A stretch of DNA of 64,000 nucleotides, from NCBI RefSeq assembly GCF_000721605.1, contig NZ_JOIZ01000018.1:1-64000 (forward strand), written 5' to 3'. This document shows positions 16,963 through 26,149 of the stretch, piece after piece (within the stretch, counting starts at the first letter, position 1; each line of letters starts with the position of its first letter). Source of the DNA: Streptomyces sp. NRRL S-37. GTDB lineage: Bacteria; Actinomycetota; Actinomycetes; Streptomycetales; Streptomycetaceae. Under the pieces are notes generated by a model. It did not search any database. It worked only from the letters and a program-made list of their open reading frames with translations, and was not told the DNA's origin. Made by a program: the position numbers and the translations under genes.

Positions 16963-19551
16963 TCAGGGGCCGGGCCGCCGGTCGTACGCCGTCAGCAGCA
17001 GCGCCACGTCGTCCGGGCGGTCCTCGGTCCGGCGGGCCGTCCTGACCAGCCGGTCGGCGAGCTCCTCGACCGAGTCGGCGCGGCTGCGCGCCAGACAGCG
17101 GCGGACCACCTCGATGCCCGTCTCGATGTCACCGCCGGGGACCTCCACCAGCCCGTCCGTGTACAGCGCGAGAACACTGCCGGGCGCCAGGGTGAGTTCC
17201 GTGACCGGGTAGACGGCCTCCGGCTGCACCCCGAGCAGCACCCCACCGGGCAGGTCCAGGCTCTCCGTGTGCCCGTCGGGGTGGCGCAGCAGGGGCGGCG
17301 GATGGCCCGCCCGGACGGCCAGGACACGGCCGGTGACCGGGTCGAGCTCCATGTAGCAGCAGGTGGCGAAGACGTCCGTCTCCAGCTCCGCCAGCAGCCG
17401 GTTGGTGTGGGTGATGACCTCCTGCGGCGGCCGGCCGCTGGCGGCGAAGGCGTGCACCGCGCTGCGCAGCTGCCCCATGACGGCGGCGGCCCCGACACTG
17501 TGCCCCTCGACGTCACCGATGACCAGCGCCACCCCCCGCCCGGTCCTGATCACGTCGTACCAGTCGCCCCCGATGGCCATGCCCTGGGTGCCCGGCAGAT
17601 AGCGGCCGGTGGTGAGCAGCCCGTCGATGGCGGGCAGCCGGTGCGGCAGCAGCCCCTCCTGCAGCCCCCGCGCCACGGCGGACTCGGCGTCGTACAGCCG
17701 GGCCCGCTCCATCGCCTGCGCGGTCAGCCCGCCCAGCGCGGTCAGCGCGGTGCGCTCCTCGGGCGTGAACCGGTGCGGCGTGCTCCAGCCGAGGATGCAG
17801 GAGCCGACCGGATGGCCGGAGGCGATCAGCGGCAGGAACGCCCAGGCGCTCATCGGGTCCAGGAGGAGCTGGGGGTAGGCGTTGACCAGTGCCTCCGGCG
17901 ACTCGAAGAAGAGCGGCAGCCGGGTGGTCAGGGCATGCACACCGGGCAGGTTCGCGTTGAGCGGCACCCCTTCGAAACCGTCGAGGAAGTGCTCCGGATA
18001 ACCGGACTCCCACAGCAGGTGCATCCGGTTGTCCCGGATCGTGTACAGGGCGATCTCCTGCGCGCCGAACGCGGGCAGCAGCTGCTCGGCGACGGCCAGG
18101 CAGACGTCCCGGACGGTGACGGCCTCGGTCAGCACACTGGCCATCTGCACGACGTGGTAGAGGGCTCCCGCGCGGGCCGTCGCGACCGGCTCCGGGGCCG
18201 TCGCGTTCCCGCCGGCCGGTGTCAGGAACCGGCCCGGCTCGGCCCCGGCGGGGGCGCTGGTGCGGAAGACGCGGCCGGTCAGCCCGTGCACCCCGGGATA
18301 GAGCACGAACCCCAGCCAGACGCCGTCCGGGTCCTGCACCAGGTACGACACCGGCTCCTGCGACAGCATCGCCGCCCGGTAGCGGTCCTCGTACGCCGGA
18401 TCGCGCAGCCAGGTGAGCACTTCCCACGGATAGTGGCCGAGCATGTGTTCCAGGTCGTAGCCCAGCAGTTCCTGGCAACGGCGGTTGGCGTAGACGACCC
18501 GGCCGTCCTGGTCCAGGGAGAACACCCCGTCGGGCAGCCGCTCGGCGGCCTCCGCCGCGGTGACCCCGCCGACCGCGTCGACGAGGGCGCCCACCAGGAG
18601 CCGGGCGGCCCCCTCCGCCTGTACGACGTGCCCCCACAGTTCGACCGGCCGGTAGCGGATCCGTCCGTCGTCCCCGGCCTCGTCCAGGACCCTGAAGTGC
18701 CGGCCCCTGATCTGCCCGGTGTCCGCCGCCTCCCGCCGGCCCGCCCGCAGTTCGTACAGGTCGTCGGGGGAGACCCGGCCCTCGACCTCCGCCGTGGTGC
18801 CGCCGAACTCCTCCCGGGCGACGCCCAGGAGGGACAGCGCGTCGTCGTCCCCCGACCAGCGGTCGCTGTCCAGGTCCCACTCGATCATGCCGACCGACAC
18901 GGCCCCGAGGGAGGGGGCGGGCAGCTTCACACTGACCGGCTGGTCGTCGTAGTCGATGCCGTACGCGACGGCGTCCGCGCCCTCCCTGCCGGGCATCCGG
19001 CGGGCGAACTCGGTGAGGCGCTCCTCCATGTCCCGCCCGGCGTCGTGCAGTGCCGCCCGCACCACCCGCTCGGCCGGCGGTTCCCCGGCGGCCGACCGCA
19101 GGACGGACAGGACGCCCACGGGTTCGCCGTCGACGTGCACCGGGTGGAAGGCGGAGCCGAACGCGTACGGCAGCGCGGCGGTGAACTGCGGGAAGCGCAG
19201 CATCGTGGCCCGCTCGTCCGGCAGCCACAGGCTCTCGTTCCTGCGGTACGCCTCGGACATGGGCAGTGCGCCGCCCACGGGCACCCGCCACCAGGTCCTC
19301 AGCAGCGACCGCGGAACGCCGGCGACCACGCACAGCACCAGCGAGCGCCGGTCCCGCGAGCGCAGGTACACCAGTCCGCCGTATCCGCCGATGTCCTGGA
19401 CCGCCGCCACCACGGGCTCCGCGAGCGCGTCCTCGATCCGGGCCGCCGGACGCGCCGTCCGGGGCTCCTCCGCGTCCGGCCCCTTCCCGGCGCCGCGGCC
19501 GGGCACGCCCGCCGGCCGCTCCCCACGCGGTGCGGCGGCTGCATCATCCAT
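16963..19551 (-). CDS. PAS/GAF sensor with SpoIIE-type (PP2C) phosphatase domain
   Basis: An 862-residue cytoplasmic protein. N-terminal GAF-like region, then PAS domains (RLPDGVFSLDQDGRVVYANR is a typical PAS), a GAF near residues 480-640, and a C-terminal PP2C/SpoIIE domain with the metal motifs AIGGDWYDVI, VIGDVEGHSVGAAAVM and LYTDGLVEVPGG. Such proteins dephosphorylate STAS-type anti-anti-sigma factors and so set sigma-factor activity. ATG 19551 has GGGAGGA six bases upstream. No partner gene is adjacent. Confidence 0.9.
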   Translation of the reverse strand: MDDAAAAPRGERPAGVPGRGAGKGPDAEEPRTARPAARIEDALAEPVVAAVQDIGGYGGLVYLRSRDRRSLVLCVVAGVPRSLLRTWWRVPVGGALPMSEAYRRNESLWLPDERATMLRFPQFTAALPYAFGSAFHPVHVDGEPVGVLSVLRSAAGEPPAERVVRAALHDAGRDMEERLTEFARRMPGREGADAVAYGIDYDDQPVSVKLPAPSLGAVSVGMIEWDLDSDRWSGDDDALSLLGVAREEFGGTTAEVEGRVSPDDLYELRAGRREAADTGQIRGRHFRVLDEAGDDGRIRYRPVELWGHVVQAEGAARLLVGALVDAVGGVTAAEAAERLPDGVFSLDQDGRVVYANRRCQELLGYDLEHMLGHYPWEVLTWLRDPAYEDRYRAAMLSQEPVSYLVQDPDGVWLGFVLYPGVHGLTGRVFRTSAPAGAEPGRFLTPAGGNATAPEPVATARAGALYHVVQMASVLTEAVTVRDVCLAVAEQLLPAFGAQEIALYTIRDNRMHLLWESGYPEHFLDGFEGVPLNANLPGVHALTTRLPLFFESPEALVNAYPQLLLDPMSAWAFLPLIASGHPVGSCILGWSTPHRFTPEERTALTALGGLTAQAMERARLYDAESAVARGLQEGLLPHRLPAIDGLLTTGRYLPGTQGMAIGGDWYDVIRTGRGVALVIGDVEGHSVGAAAVMGQLRSAVHAFAASGRPPQEVITHTNRLLAELETDVFATCCYMELDPVTGRVLAVRAGHPPPLLRHPDGHTESLDLPGGVLLGVQPEAVYPVTELTLAPGSVLALYTDGLVEVPGGDIETGIEVVRRCLARSRADSVEELADRLVRTARRTEDRPDDVALLLTAYDRRPGP

Positions 19552-19704
19552 GTCGCGTCCTCCCGGCGTGGACGCACGGGACATCCGTTCGCTTCCCACC
19601 AGGATGTGTCATGCCGGACGGTCCGGCGCGGCGGAGCCGCAACCTTTGGGTCATCCCGGTCGTCTCACCCGATACCAGAAGGATATGAGCCCAGGGGGCA
19701 GAAA

Positions 19705-20286
19705 ATGCTTCGAAAGAGAACAATCTGTGCGACTCTCGTGCTCGTGGGCGCCGCGCTGACCACGGCGGCCGTCCCGGCCGTCGCCGGCCAGCCGACGGCG
19801 GCCCGGGCCACGGCGTGCCAGGCCGACTGGGGCAGCCTGCCCAAGGCCGGCTCCGACAGCACGGCCACACCGGTACGGGACGTCAGGACCGGACGGCACG
19901 CCTGCTACGACCGCATGGTCGTCGACCTGCCCGGCGCCCCCCTCGGCGGCATCGGCTACTCGGTCCGGTACGTCGACCGCCTTCACCAGGACGGATCGGG
20001 CCGGCACGTCCCCGTCTCCGGCGGCGCCGTCCTCGAGGTGCGGGTGGCCGCGCCCGCGTACGCCCCCGAGACCGGCGAGCCCACCTACCCCGCGCGCGCC
20101 GGACGTCCTCTGCCGGGCGTGGACCTCACCGGGTACCGCACGTTCAGGGACGCGCGGTTCGCCGGCAGCTTCGAGGGCGAGACCCAGATCGGGCTTGGTG
20201 TGCGGGCGCGGCTGCCGTTCCGGGTACTGCGGTTCGACGGCCGTCTCGTGATCGACGTCGCCCACGACTGGACCGGCGGCCGCTGA
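19705..20286 (+). CDS. Secreted AMIN-like domain protein
   Basis: A 193-residue exported protein: signal peptide MLRKRTICATLVLVGAALTT to AVAGQ, two cysteines likely to form a disulfide (ACQADWG, GRHACYDRM), and a beta-rich domain (YDRMVVDLPGAPLGGIGYSV ... FRVLRFDGRLVIDVAHDW) of the AMIN-like type common in Streptomyces. AMIN domains generally bind cell-envelope glycans, so wall association is inferred. The ATG at 19705 has GGGGGCAG upstream. Confidence 0.78.
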   Translation: MLRKRTICATLVLVGAALTTAAVPAVAGQPTAARATACQADWGSLPKAGSDSTATPVRDVRTGRHACYDRMVVDLPGAPLGGIGYSVRYVDRLHQDGSGRHVPVSGGAVLEVRVAAPAYAPETGEPTYPARAGRPLPGVDLTGYRTFRDARFAGSFEGETQIGLGVRARLPFRVLRFDGRLVIDVAHDWTGGR

Positions 20287-20304
20287 GCGCCTGCCGTCGG
20301 ACGG

Positions 20305-20997
20305 TCACCGCCGCGGGCCGCCCGTCTCGCAGACCTGGCGCGCCACCTCGCGCAGTTTGGTGTTGGTGCGCTGGGACCGGGTGCGCAGGATGTCGAAGGC
20401 CTGGTCCTCCGTGACCCGGTGGCGGCCCATCAGGATGCCCATCGCCTCGCCGATCAGATGCCGCGTGGCGATGGCGTCCTGCAGCTGGGCGTCGGCCCTG
20501 GCGGTGGAGAAGGCGACCGCCGCGTGGGAGGCCAGCAGCCAGCCGGCCGTCTCGCTGTCCTCGGTGAACATGCCCGGCCTGCGGGAGTACATGTTGAGGG
20601 CCCCCAGCTCCTCCTCCCGCGTGTACAGCAGGAAACCCATCATGCTGCCCACCCCGAGCTCCCGGCAGCGCGGCACGAAGGACGTCCAGCGTTCGGGGAC
20701 CGCGGTGAAGTCGGGGATGCGGAAGACGCGTTCGGCCCGGTCGGGCCGGGCCGCGTCGAAGCAGGGGCCTTCGCGCAGACGCTCCTGGAGGCGGTCGCTG
20801 TCGGCCACGAGCTGCTCGGTCGGCGCCAGCGAACTCACCCGGTCCCCCCGCAGGACGAGGATCCCGGAGGCGTCGCAGCCGTCGACGAGCTCCACCGCTG
20901 TGCGCGAGATCCGCTCCAGGGTCGAGTCGAGGGTGTGCTCGGCCAGGAGATCACGCGCCATGGAGGCCATCTGCCGGGCGAAATTCCGCCAGTCCAC
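20305..20997 (-). CDS. GAF-ANTAR RNA-binding antiterminator-like regulator
   Basis: 230 residues: a GAF sensor domain (residues 15-155) followed by an ANTAR domain (about 165-225, ATRHLIGEAMGILMGRHRVT ... AFDILRTRSQRTNTKLREVA). ANTAR proteins bind paired RNA hairpins and prevent termination. Starts at GTG 20997, preceded by GGGAGGC. Convergent with the AMIN-like gene, 18 bp apart. The RNA target is not apparent in this window. Confidence 0.88.
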   Translation of the reverse strand: MDWRNFARQMASMARDLLAEHTLDSTLERISRTAVELVDGCDASGILVLRGDRVSSLAPTEQLVADSDRLQERLREGPCFDAARPDRAERVFRIPDFTAVPERWTSFVPRCRELGVGSMMGFLLYTREEELGALNMYSRRPGMFTEDSETAGWLLASHAAVAFSTARADAQLQDAIATRHLIGEAMGILMGRHRVTEDQAFDILRTRSQRTNTKLREVARQVCETGGPRR

Positions 20998-21163
20998 CGT
21001 CCGCCTCCCTGGTTCTTGCGGTCAGCACACACCGCCCCTACCCCGCGCCGTTGTGCGGCACGCCGGTGAACGGCCCGATCCGGGGCAGACGGCGTACGTG
21101 ATCTTCGCGGGTCCGCGGGACCCCGGGCGCACTCCGTACCGGCCGCCAGAGAGAGGAACCACC

Positions 21164-21925
21164 ATGGTGACCATGCCCCAGCGCCGTACGCGTCCGACAC
21201 ACTGCGGGCGGCGCTTCGACCTGCGGGCCACGGCCGTGTTCTTCGGCCTGCTCGCCACCGCCCTGATCGCCGCCGGCTTCGCGGCGCGCGCGCTGGCCCC
21301 GGCCGTGCAGCGGCGCCCGGTGTGGGTCGTCGTCCTGCTGTGCGTGGCCGTCGCGACTCTGCTGGCCCACGGACGCAGACGGCGGCGGCTGTCCGCGGCG
21401 AGGATCGCCCGCCGGGCGGGCGAGGCCCTGGAACAGGCCACGACGACGGCGCTCGACGCCCTGGACACACCGGCACCGGCGCCGGCCCGCGCGTACGACG
21501 ACGGCGTCCAGGCCCCCGGGGAGACGTACGACTACGCCCTCCTGGACCCCGATGAGTTCGAGGCGGCGATAGCCGAGCTGTGCGTGCGGGACGGCTGTAC
21601 GCGGGTGGAGGTCGTCGGGGGAGCGGGGGACCTGGGCGCCGACGTGACGGCCCTGACCCCCGACGGCCGTCGCCTCGTCGTCCAGTGCAAGCGCTACGGC
21701 GACGACAACAAGGTGGGCTCGCAGGACCTCCAGCGCTTCGGCGGCACCTGCTTCACCGTCCACGAGGCGGACGTCGCCCTCGTCGTCACCACCAGCGACT
21801 TCACCGCGCCGGCCGTCGAGTACGCCGAGCAGTGCGGCATCGTGTGCGTGAACCGCGACGCCCTGCTCGCCTGGAGCGGGGGACGGGCGCCGGAACCCTG
21901 GGCGGCGGGCGTGTACGAGGCGTAG
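21164..21925 (+). CDS. Membrane-tethered Mrr-type restriction endonuclease
   Basis: 253 residues with two N-terminal membrane helices (about 22-45 and 52-69), a basic stretch RRRRR, a linker, then an Mrr_cat-type nuclease domain. Candidate catalytic residues are Asp160 (DLGADVTAL) and Gln174-Cys-Lys176 (VVQCKRY), the D...QxK pattern of the PD-(D/E)xK fold. Mrr-type enzymes usually cut methylated DNA; with no methylase nearby and a membrane anchor, action on incoming DNA is inferred. GAGAGG precedes the ATG. Confidence 0.82.
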   Translation: MVTMPQRRTRPTHCGRRFDLRATAVFFGLLATALIAAGFAARALAPAVQRRPVWVVVLLCVAVATLLAHGRRRRRLSAARIARRAGEALEQATTTALDALDTPAPAPARAYDDGVQAPGETYDYALLDPDEFEAAIAELCVRDGCTRVEVVGGAGDLGADVTALTPDGRRLVVQCKRYGDDNKVGSQDLQRFGGTCFTVHEADVALVVTTSDFTAPAVEYAEQCGIVCVNRDALLAWSGGRAPEPWAAGVYEA

Positions 21926-21963
21926 GCCCGGCTGCTGTCAGTGCCGGATGCCATCCTGCCGGT

Positions 21964-22230
21964 ATGGACGAACGGGAGTTCATGCGCGGCAGGGTCTACG
22001 GCGCGGACCACGACGATCCGGGCCCGCGCGACGGGAGGTCGTACGTGGAGCTGGCCGGGGGCCCGCTGGACGGTCTGCTGCTGGACGTCACCGGCCGCAG
22101 CGAGACGGAACTGAGGCACGGCGTCGGCCTGCCCACCGAGATGGGCCGCTACGGCGCGGGCGGACGCGCGGTGTACGCGCCCCGCGACACCGGCGCCCGG
22201 GTGTACGACTGGAGGGGCGACGTTCCCTGA
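21964..22230 (+). CDS. Small hypothetical protein
   Basis: 88 residues, soluble, no recognised domain. Core: SYVELAGGPLDGLLLDVTGR and RYGAGGRAVYAPRDTGARVY. It starts at an ATG 38 bp after the Mrr-type gene. It has normal streptomycete codon use and a family-like conserved look, but I cannot assign a function. Confidence 0.6.
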   Translation: MDEREFMRGRVYGADHDDPGPRDGRSYVELAGGPLDGLLLDVTGRSETELRHGVGLPTEMGRYGAGGRAVYAPRDTGARVYDWRGDVP

Positions 22231-22282
22231 CCGTCCGGCCGGGTACCCGGGGCGTCCCGGACGCGAGGAGACGGAGCGGGCC

Positions 22283-23158
22283 ATGGGACTGCTGACGGAA
22301 GGCGGCTCGCTGCTGCGCGACCGGATCGGTCACGCGATCTTCTCCCGGGTCGCCGGACCGGACGGCCCGGACAACCGCACACGCATCCACGACACGCCCG
22401 GCCCGCGCTGGTTCGGCCCCGACCGGCCGGTCAGGAGGGTGCACGGGGACGCGTCGATGTTCATCGGCGGGCTGTCGGCCCTGCTGCTGCAGTCGCTCCA
22501 CCCGCTGGCCATGGCCGCCGTCGCCGGGCACTCCGGGTTCCGCGGTGACCCCTGGGGGCGCCTCCAGCGGACCAGCACCTTCCTCGCCGTCACCACGTAC
22601 GGCACCGCCGACAGCGCCCAGCGGGCCGTCGACCGGGTGCGGGCGGTCCACGAGACGGTGCGCGGCACCACCGCCGACGGCGAGGAGTACCGGGCGTCCG
22701 ACCCCCGCCTGCTGTGCTGGGTGCACATCGCCGAGGTCGACATGTTCCTGCGCGCCCACCAGCGCTACGGAGCCCGTCCCCTGGACGAGGAGGGCTGCGA
22801 CGCGTACGTCGCCGACATGGCGAGGATCGCCACCGCGCTCGGCGTGCCCGACCCGCCGGTCGACCGGGCCGGACTCGCCGAGCGGCTGGCCGCCTACCGC
22901 GGCGAGCTGCGCGCCACCCCCGAGGCCCGCTCCACCGCCCGCTTCCTGCTGCTCCGCCCGCCCGTCCCCCTGCTGGCCAGACTGCCGTACGGCGCCCTCG
23001 CCGCCAACTCGGTCTCCCTGCTCCCCGTCTGGGCCTCCCGCGCGCTGTGGCTGCCCCGCATACCCCCGGCCGAGGGCGTCTGCGTACGCCCCCTCGGCAC
23101 CACCGTCACCGCGGTCATCCGCTGGGCCCTGACCCCGCCCCACGACACGCCCCCCTGA
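22283..23158 (+). CDS. MpaB-family oxygenase (DUF2236)
   Basis: 291 residues of the DUF2236 family, which contains haem oxygenases related to latex-clearing protein and MpaB. Family features are GDASMFIGGLSALLLQSLHP with the conserved His, AVAGHSGFRGDPWGRLQRTS and LLCWVHIAEVDMFLRAHQRY. It is preceded by GAGGAGACGGAGCGGGCC. Cellular role unknown. It may oxidise a lipid or isoprenoid; the pigment genes downstream make an isoprenoid plausible, but the intervening repeats suggest a separate transcript. Confidence 0.85.
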   Translation: MGLLTEGGSLLRDRIGHAIFSRVAGPDGPDNRTRIHDTPGPRWFGPDRPVRRVHGDASMFIGGLSALLLQSLHPLAMAAVAGHSGFRGDPWGRLQRTSTFLAVTTYGTADSAQRAVDRVRAVHETVRGTTADGEEYRASDPRLLCWVHIAEVDMFLRAHQRYGARPLDEEGCDAYVADMARIATALGVPDPPVDRAGLAERLAAYRGELRATPEARSTARFLLLRPPVPLLARLPYGALAANSVSLLPVWASRALWLPRIPPAEGVCVRPLGTTVTAVIRWALTPPHDTPP

Positions 23159-23164
23159 CCCCGA

Positions 23165-23410
23165 ACACACTCACCACGCCGACCACGCCAGCCGCGCCGA
23201 CCGCGCCAGCCGCGTCAGCCGCGTCAGCCGCGCCGACCGCGCCAGCCGCGGGCAGTCGTGCCGCAGGGCGGCACGGGTGGGCGCGACGGCACCCCGCAAA
23301 CGCCGGGCCGCGCAACCCCGCCCCCGGCCCACACCGACAAGGGGCACCTCGCAAACGCCGGGCCGCGCGCCCCCCGGCCCACCAGCACGGGACACCCGCA
23401 AGCACCGGCC
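23165..23410. repeat. Low-complexity and direct repeats in a 326-bp gap
   Basis: Between the MpaB-like and SRPBCC genes, 23170-23250 consists of imperfect copies of CCGCGYCAGCCG / CCGACCGCGCCAG. Next, CGCAAACGCCGGGCCGCGC occurs at 23295-23313 and again at 23350-23368, followed by a degenerate third copy (CGCAAGCACCGG) at 23398. No gene is supported here. These look like slippage-prone repeats, not CRISPR: spacing and unit length are irregular. Confidence 0.6.
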
Positions 23411-23484
23411 ACGCCCCCGGTTGACCTCACCGAGGAGGGGCACTCAGTGCAGACCGACATCACTCACGGACACGGGAGGCCGAA

Positions 23485-23991
23485 GTGGCGGTCCGCCATC
23501 ACCTGATCAGGACGAGCCCGCAGTCCGTCTGGTCCGTCCTGGAGGACGGCACCCGGTACGCGGACTGGGTCGTGGGCACCTCCTCGTCGAAACCGGTACG
23601 CGGACAGTGGCCGCGCCTCGGCTCGGCGATCGGCTACGAGGTCCGCCTCGGCCCCCTGCACCTGACCAACGAGACCGTCGTCCGGCGCTGTGCGCCCGGC
23701 GAGGTACTGGAACTCGAGGCCAAGGCCGGCCCCCTCGGCACCGCCCGCATCGCCATCGAACTGCGCCCCTGGGGCGACCACTGCCTGGTCATCGTGGACG
23801 AACACCCCCTGCGGGGCGCCGGCGGCACGGTGCACAACGTGGCCGTGGAGGCCCTGATCCAGATCCGCCACCGCGCCATGCTCGCCAGACTGGCGAAGAT
23901 CTGTGAGACCGACGCGGCCGAGACCGAGCGGCGCCGCCCCCTCGGCCAGGTGGTGTCACCGGCCCCCGGCGAGGGAGGCGCCCGTGCCTGA
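23485..23991 (+). CDS. SRPBCC-family protein
   Basis: A 168-residue START-like (polyketide cyclase/dehydrase and lipid-transport) fold: MAVRHHLIRTSPQSVWSVLE, DWVVGTSSSKPVRGQWPRLG, then strands NETVVRRCAPGEVLELEAKA. Such proteins bind hydrophobic ligands in a cavity. Its stop overlaps the GTG start of the CrtI-like gene by 8 bp, so the two are coupled; it may carry that enzyme's substrate. Confidence 0.8.
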   Translation: MAVRHHLIRTSPQSVWSVLEDGTRYADWVVGTSSSKPVRGQWPRLGSAIGYEVRLGPLHLTNETVVRRCAPGEVLELEAKAGPLGTARIAIELRPWGDHCLVIVDEHPLRGAGGTVHNVAVEALIQIRHRAMLARLAKICETDAAETERRRPLGQVVSPAPGEGGARA

Positions 23992-25630
23992 CGCCGTGGT
24001 GATCGGGGCCGGCCCCAACGGACTGGTCGCGGCCAACCTGCTCGCCGACGCCGGCTGGAGCGTCGAGGTGCTGGAGGAACAGCCGGAGCCCGGCGGGGCC
24101 GTACGCCACGACCGGGGCACCGACCCCGAGTTCGTCAGCGACCTCTGCAGCTCCTTCTACCCGCTCGCCGCCGCCTCCCCGGTCGTCTCCGGACTGCGCC
24201 TGGAGCGTCACGGGCTGCGCTGGAGCCACGCCCCGCACGTGGTCGCGCACCCCCTGAGCGACGGCCGGTGCGCGGTCCTCGACCGTCGCGTCGACGTCAC
24301 CGCCGACTCGCTGGAGGCCTTCGCACCGGGCGACGGGGCCGCCTGGCACCGTCTGCACGACATGTGGGAGAACCTCAGGCCGGACCTCCTGGACGCCCTG
24401 TTCACCCCCTTCCCGCCCGTCCGTTCCGGGCTCCGGCTGGCCGTCAAACTGCGCGGCACGGGCGGGCTGCGCATGGCGCGCACCCTGGTCCTGCCGGTGC
24501 GCCGGATGGCGGAGGAGGAGTTCCGGGGCGAGGGCGGAGGGCTGCTGCTGGCCGGGAACGCCCTCCACGCCGACCTGGCACCGGAGGCCGCGGGCAGCGG
24601 CGGCTTCGGCTGGCTGATGACGATGCTCGGACAGACCTACGGCTTCCCCGTGCCGGCCGGCGGCGCCGGAGCCCTCACCGAGGCCCTGGTACGCCGGCTG
24701 GAGTCGCGCGGCGGGGTGCTGCGCTGCGGCAGACACGTCGACCGGATCCTCGTACGCGACGGCCGGGCGACGGGGGTGCGCACGGCCGACGGCGAGACGT
24801 TCGCGGCAGGCCGCGCCGTCCTCGCGGACGTCGCCGTGCCCGCCCTGTACCGCGAACTCCTCGGCCCCGAGGACGTTCCCGCCCAGACACTGGACGACCT
24901 GCGGCGCTTCCAGTGGGACTTCGCCACCTTCAAGGTCGACTGGGCGCTGGACGGCCCGGTGCCCTGGAGCTGCGAGCAGGCCGCGGGCGCCGGCACCGTC
25001 CACCTCGCGGACGGCCTCGACGAACTCACCCGCTTCGCCGCCCAGCTCGCCACCGGCACCGTCCCGGACCGCCCCTTCTGCCTGTTCGGCCAGATGACGA
25101 CCGCCGACCCGTCCCGCTCCCCGCGGGGCACCGAGTCCGCGTGGGCCTACACCCACGTGCCCCACGACGTCACCGGCGACGCGGGCGGGGACTCGCTCAC
25201 GGGAGCCTGGGACCCCAAGGAGCAGGAGCTCATGGCCGACCGCGTGGAGCGCCAGGTGGAACGCTTCGCGCCCGGCTTCCGGTCCACGATCAGGGCCCGG
25301 CGCGTCCTCGCCCCGCCCACCCTCCAGGCCCTCGACCGGAACCTGCGCGGCGGCGCCATCAACGGCGGCACCACGGCCATGCACCAGCAGCTCTTCTTCC
25401 GCCCGACCCCCGGCACCGGGCGCCCCGAGACCCACGTCAAGGGCCTGTACCTGGCGTCCGCCGGCGCCCACCCGGGCGGCGGCGTGCACGGCGCGCCGGG
25501 CGCCAACGCCGCACGCGCCGCGCTGCGCCGGTCCCTCGCGCCGGGACTGGCCGGGGCGCAGCGGCTGCTGGCCCGCCGTGACCGCACCGGCCGCCGGCAA
25601 CCCGGCGCGGGCGGCAGCGGCGGTGGATGA
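23984..25630 (+). CDS. CrtI-like FAD-dependent oxidoreductase
   Basis: 548 residues from GTG 23984. The N-terminal FAD motif is VVIGAGPNGLVAANLLADAG; the C-terminal flavin-binding stretch is VKGLYLASAGAHPGGGVHGA. It belongs to the phytoene desaturase-like amine oxidase superfamily but is far from the true crtI at 29044, so a different isoprenoid or lipid substrate is likely. Second gene of a four-gene operon with SRPBCC, an orphan and an SDR. Confidence 0.85.
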   Translation: MPDAVVIGAGPNGLVAANLLADAGWSVEVLEEQPEPGGAVRHDRGTDPEFVSDLCSSFYPLAAASPVVSGLRLERHGLRWSHAPHVVAHPLSDGRCAVLDRRVDVTADSLEAFAPGDGAAWHRLHDMWENLRPDLLDALFTPFPPVRSGLRLAVKLRGTGGLRMARTLVLPVRRMAEEEFRGEGGGLLLAGNALHADLAPEAAGSGGFGWLMTMLGQTYGFPVPAGGAGALTEALVRRLESRGGVLRCGRHVDRILVRDGRATGVRTADGETFAAGRAVLADVAVPALYRELLGPEDVPAQTLDDLRRFQWDFATFKVDWALDGPVPWSCEQAAGAGTVHLADGLDELTRFAAQLATGTVPDRPFCLFGQMTTADPSRSPRGTESAWAYTHVPHDVTGDAGGDSLTGAWDPKEQELMADRVERQVERFAPGFRSTIRARRVLAPPTLQALDRNLRGGAINGGTTAMHQQLFFRPTPGTGRPETHVKGLYLASAGAHPGGGVHGAPGANAARAALRRSLAPGLAGAQRLLARRDRTGRRQPGAGGSGGG

Positions 25631-25675
25631 CCGGCGCGCACGACCCCCACGACCACGACCGACGGAGACGGGACG

Positions 25676-26149
25676 ATGACCTCACACGACGACGGCCCCG
25701 ACCTCGCCCACCGGCGCCCCGAAGGGGTGAGCGACGAGACGGTGGAGGCGCTCGGCTCACTGTCGAAGGCACTGGAGACGACCGAGCGGGCCCGCGGCCA
25801 CCTCTACAGCTTCCACCAGCTCACCGGCACCGCCGACCTCGAACTCGACCGGGCGGTCGAACTGCTGCGCAAGGCCGGGCACCCGGACTGGGCGGAGACG
25901 GTGCGCACCCAGGTGCTGGGCCGCAACGTGATCCCCGGACACTGGACGTTCCAGATCGTCGAGGCCTACGACACCACGTACTACCGCCCGTTCAAGGAGC
26001 TCGAGCAGGCCGCCGTCGAGGAACTGGCCGACGGCCGGGACCACCTCTACGAGGCCGAGATGAAGGAGGCCCGCCGGACCGCCGGCCACCCCGACCACAC
26101 CGCCCGCCCCGGCACCGGCCCGCGGCCCGGCGAAGGGGACGACCGGTGA
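25676..26149 (+). CDS. Conserved hypothetical protein of the oxidoreductase operon
   Basis: 157 residues, helical, no cysteine, no signal. Core: LSKALETTERARGHLYSFHQ, LRKAGHPDWAETVRTQVLGR and TFQIVEAYDTTYYRPFKELE. The family looks actinobacterial but I cannot name it. It starts 45 bp after the CrtI-like gene and overlaps the SDR start by GTGA. The conserved His and Tyr residues could bind a cofactor, but this is speculative. Confidence 0.7.
   Translation: MTSHDDGPDLAHRRPEGVSDETVEALGSLSKALETTERARGHLYSFHQLTGTADLELDRAVELLRKAGHPDWAETVRTQVLGRNVIPGHWTFQIVEAYDTTYYRPFKELEQAAVEELADGRDHLYEAEMKEARRTAGHPDHTARPGTGPRPGEGDDR

Noticed and set aside
14143..20286. A 2047-codon open frame on the plus strand spanning 6 kb
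   Set aside because: It runs antisense to the well supported MMPL and PP2C genes in a frame kept open by high GC. Only its last 193 codons (from 19705) have a signal peptide, ribosome site and domain.
23165..23410. Repeats suggestive of a CRISPR array
   Set aside because: Units are 12 and 19 bp, spacing is irregular, spacers are not unique, and no cas gene is nearby.
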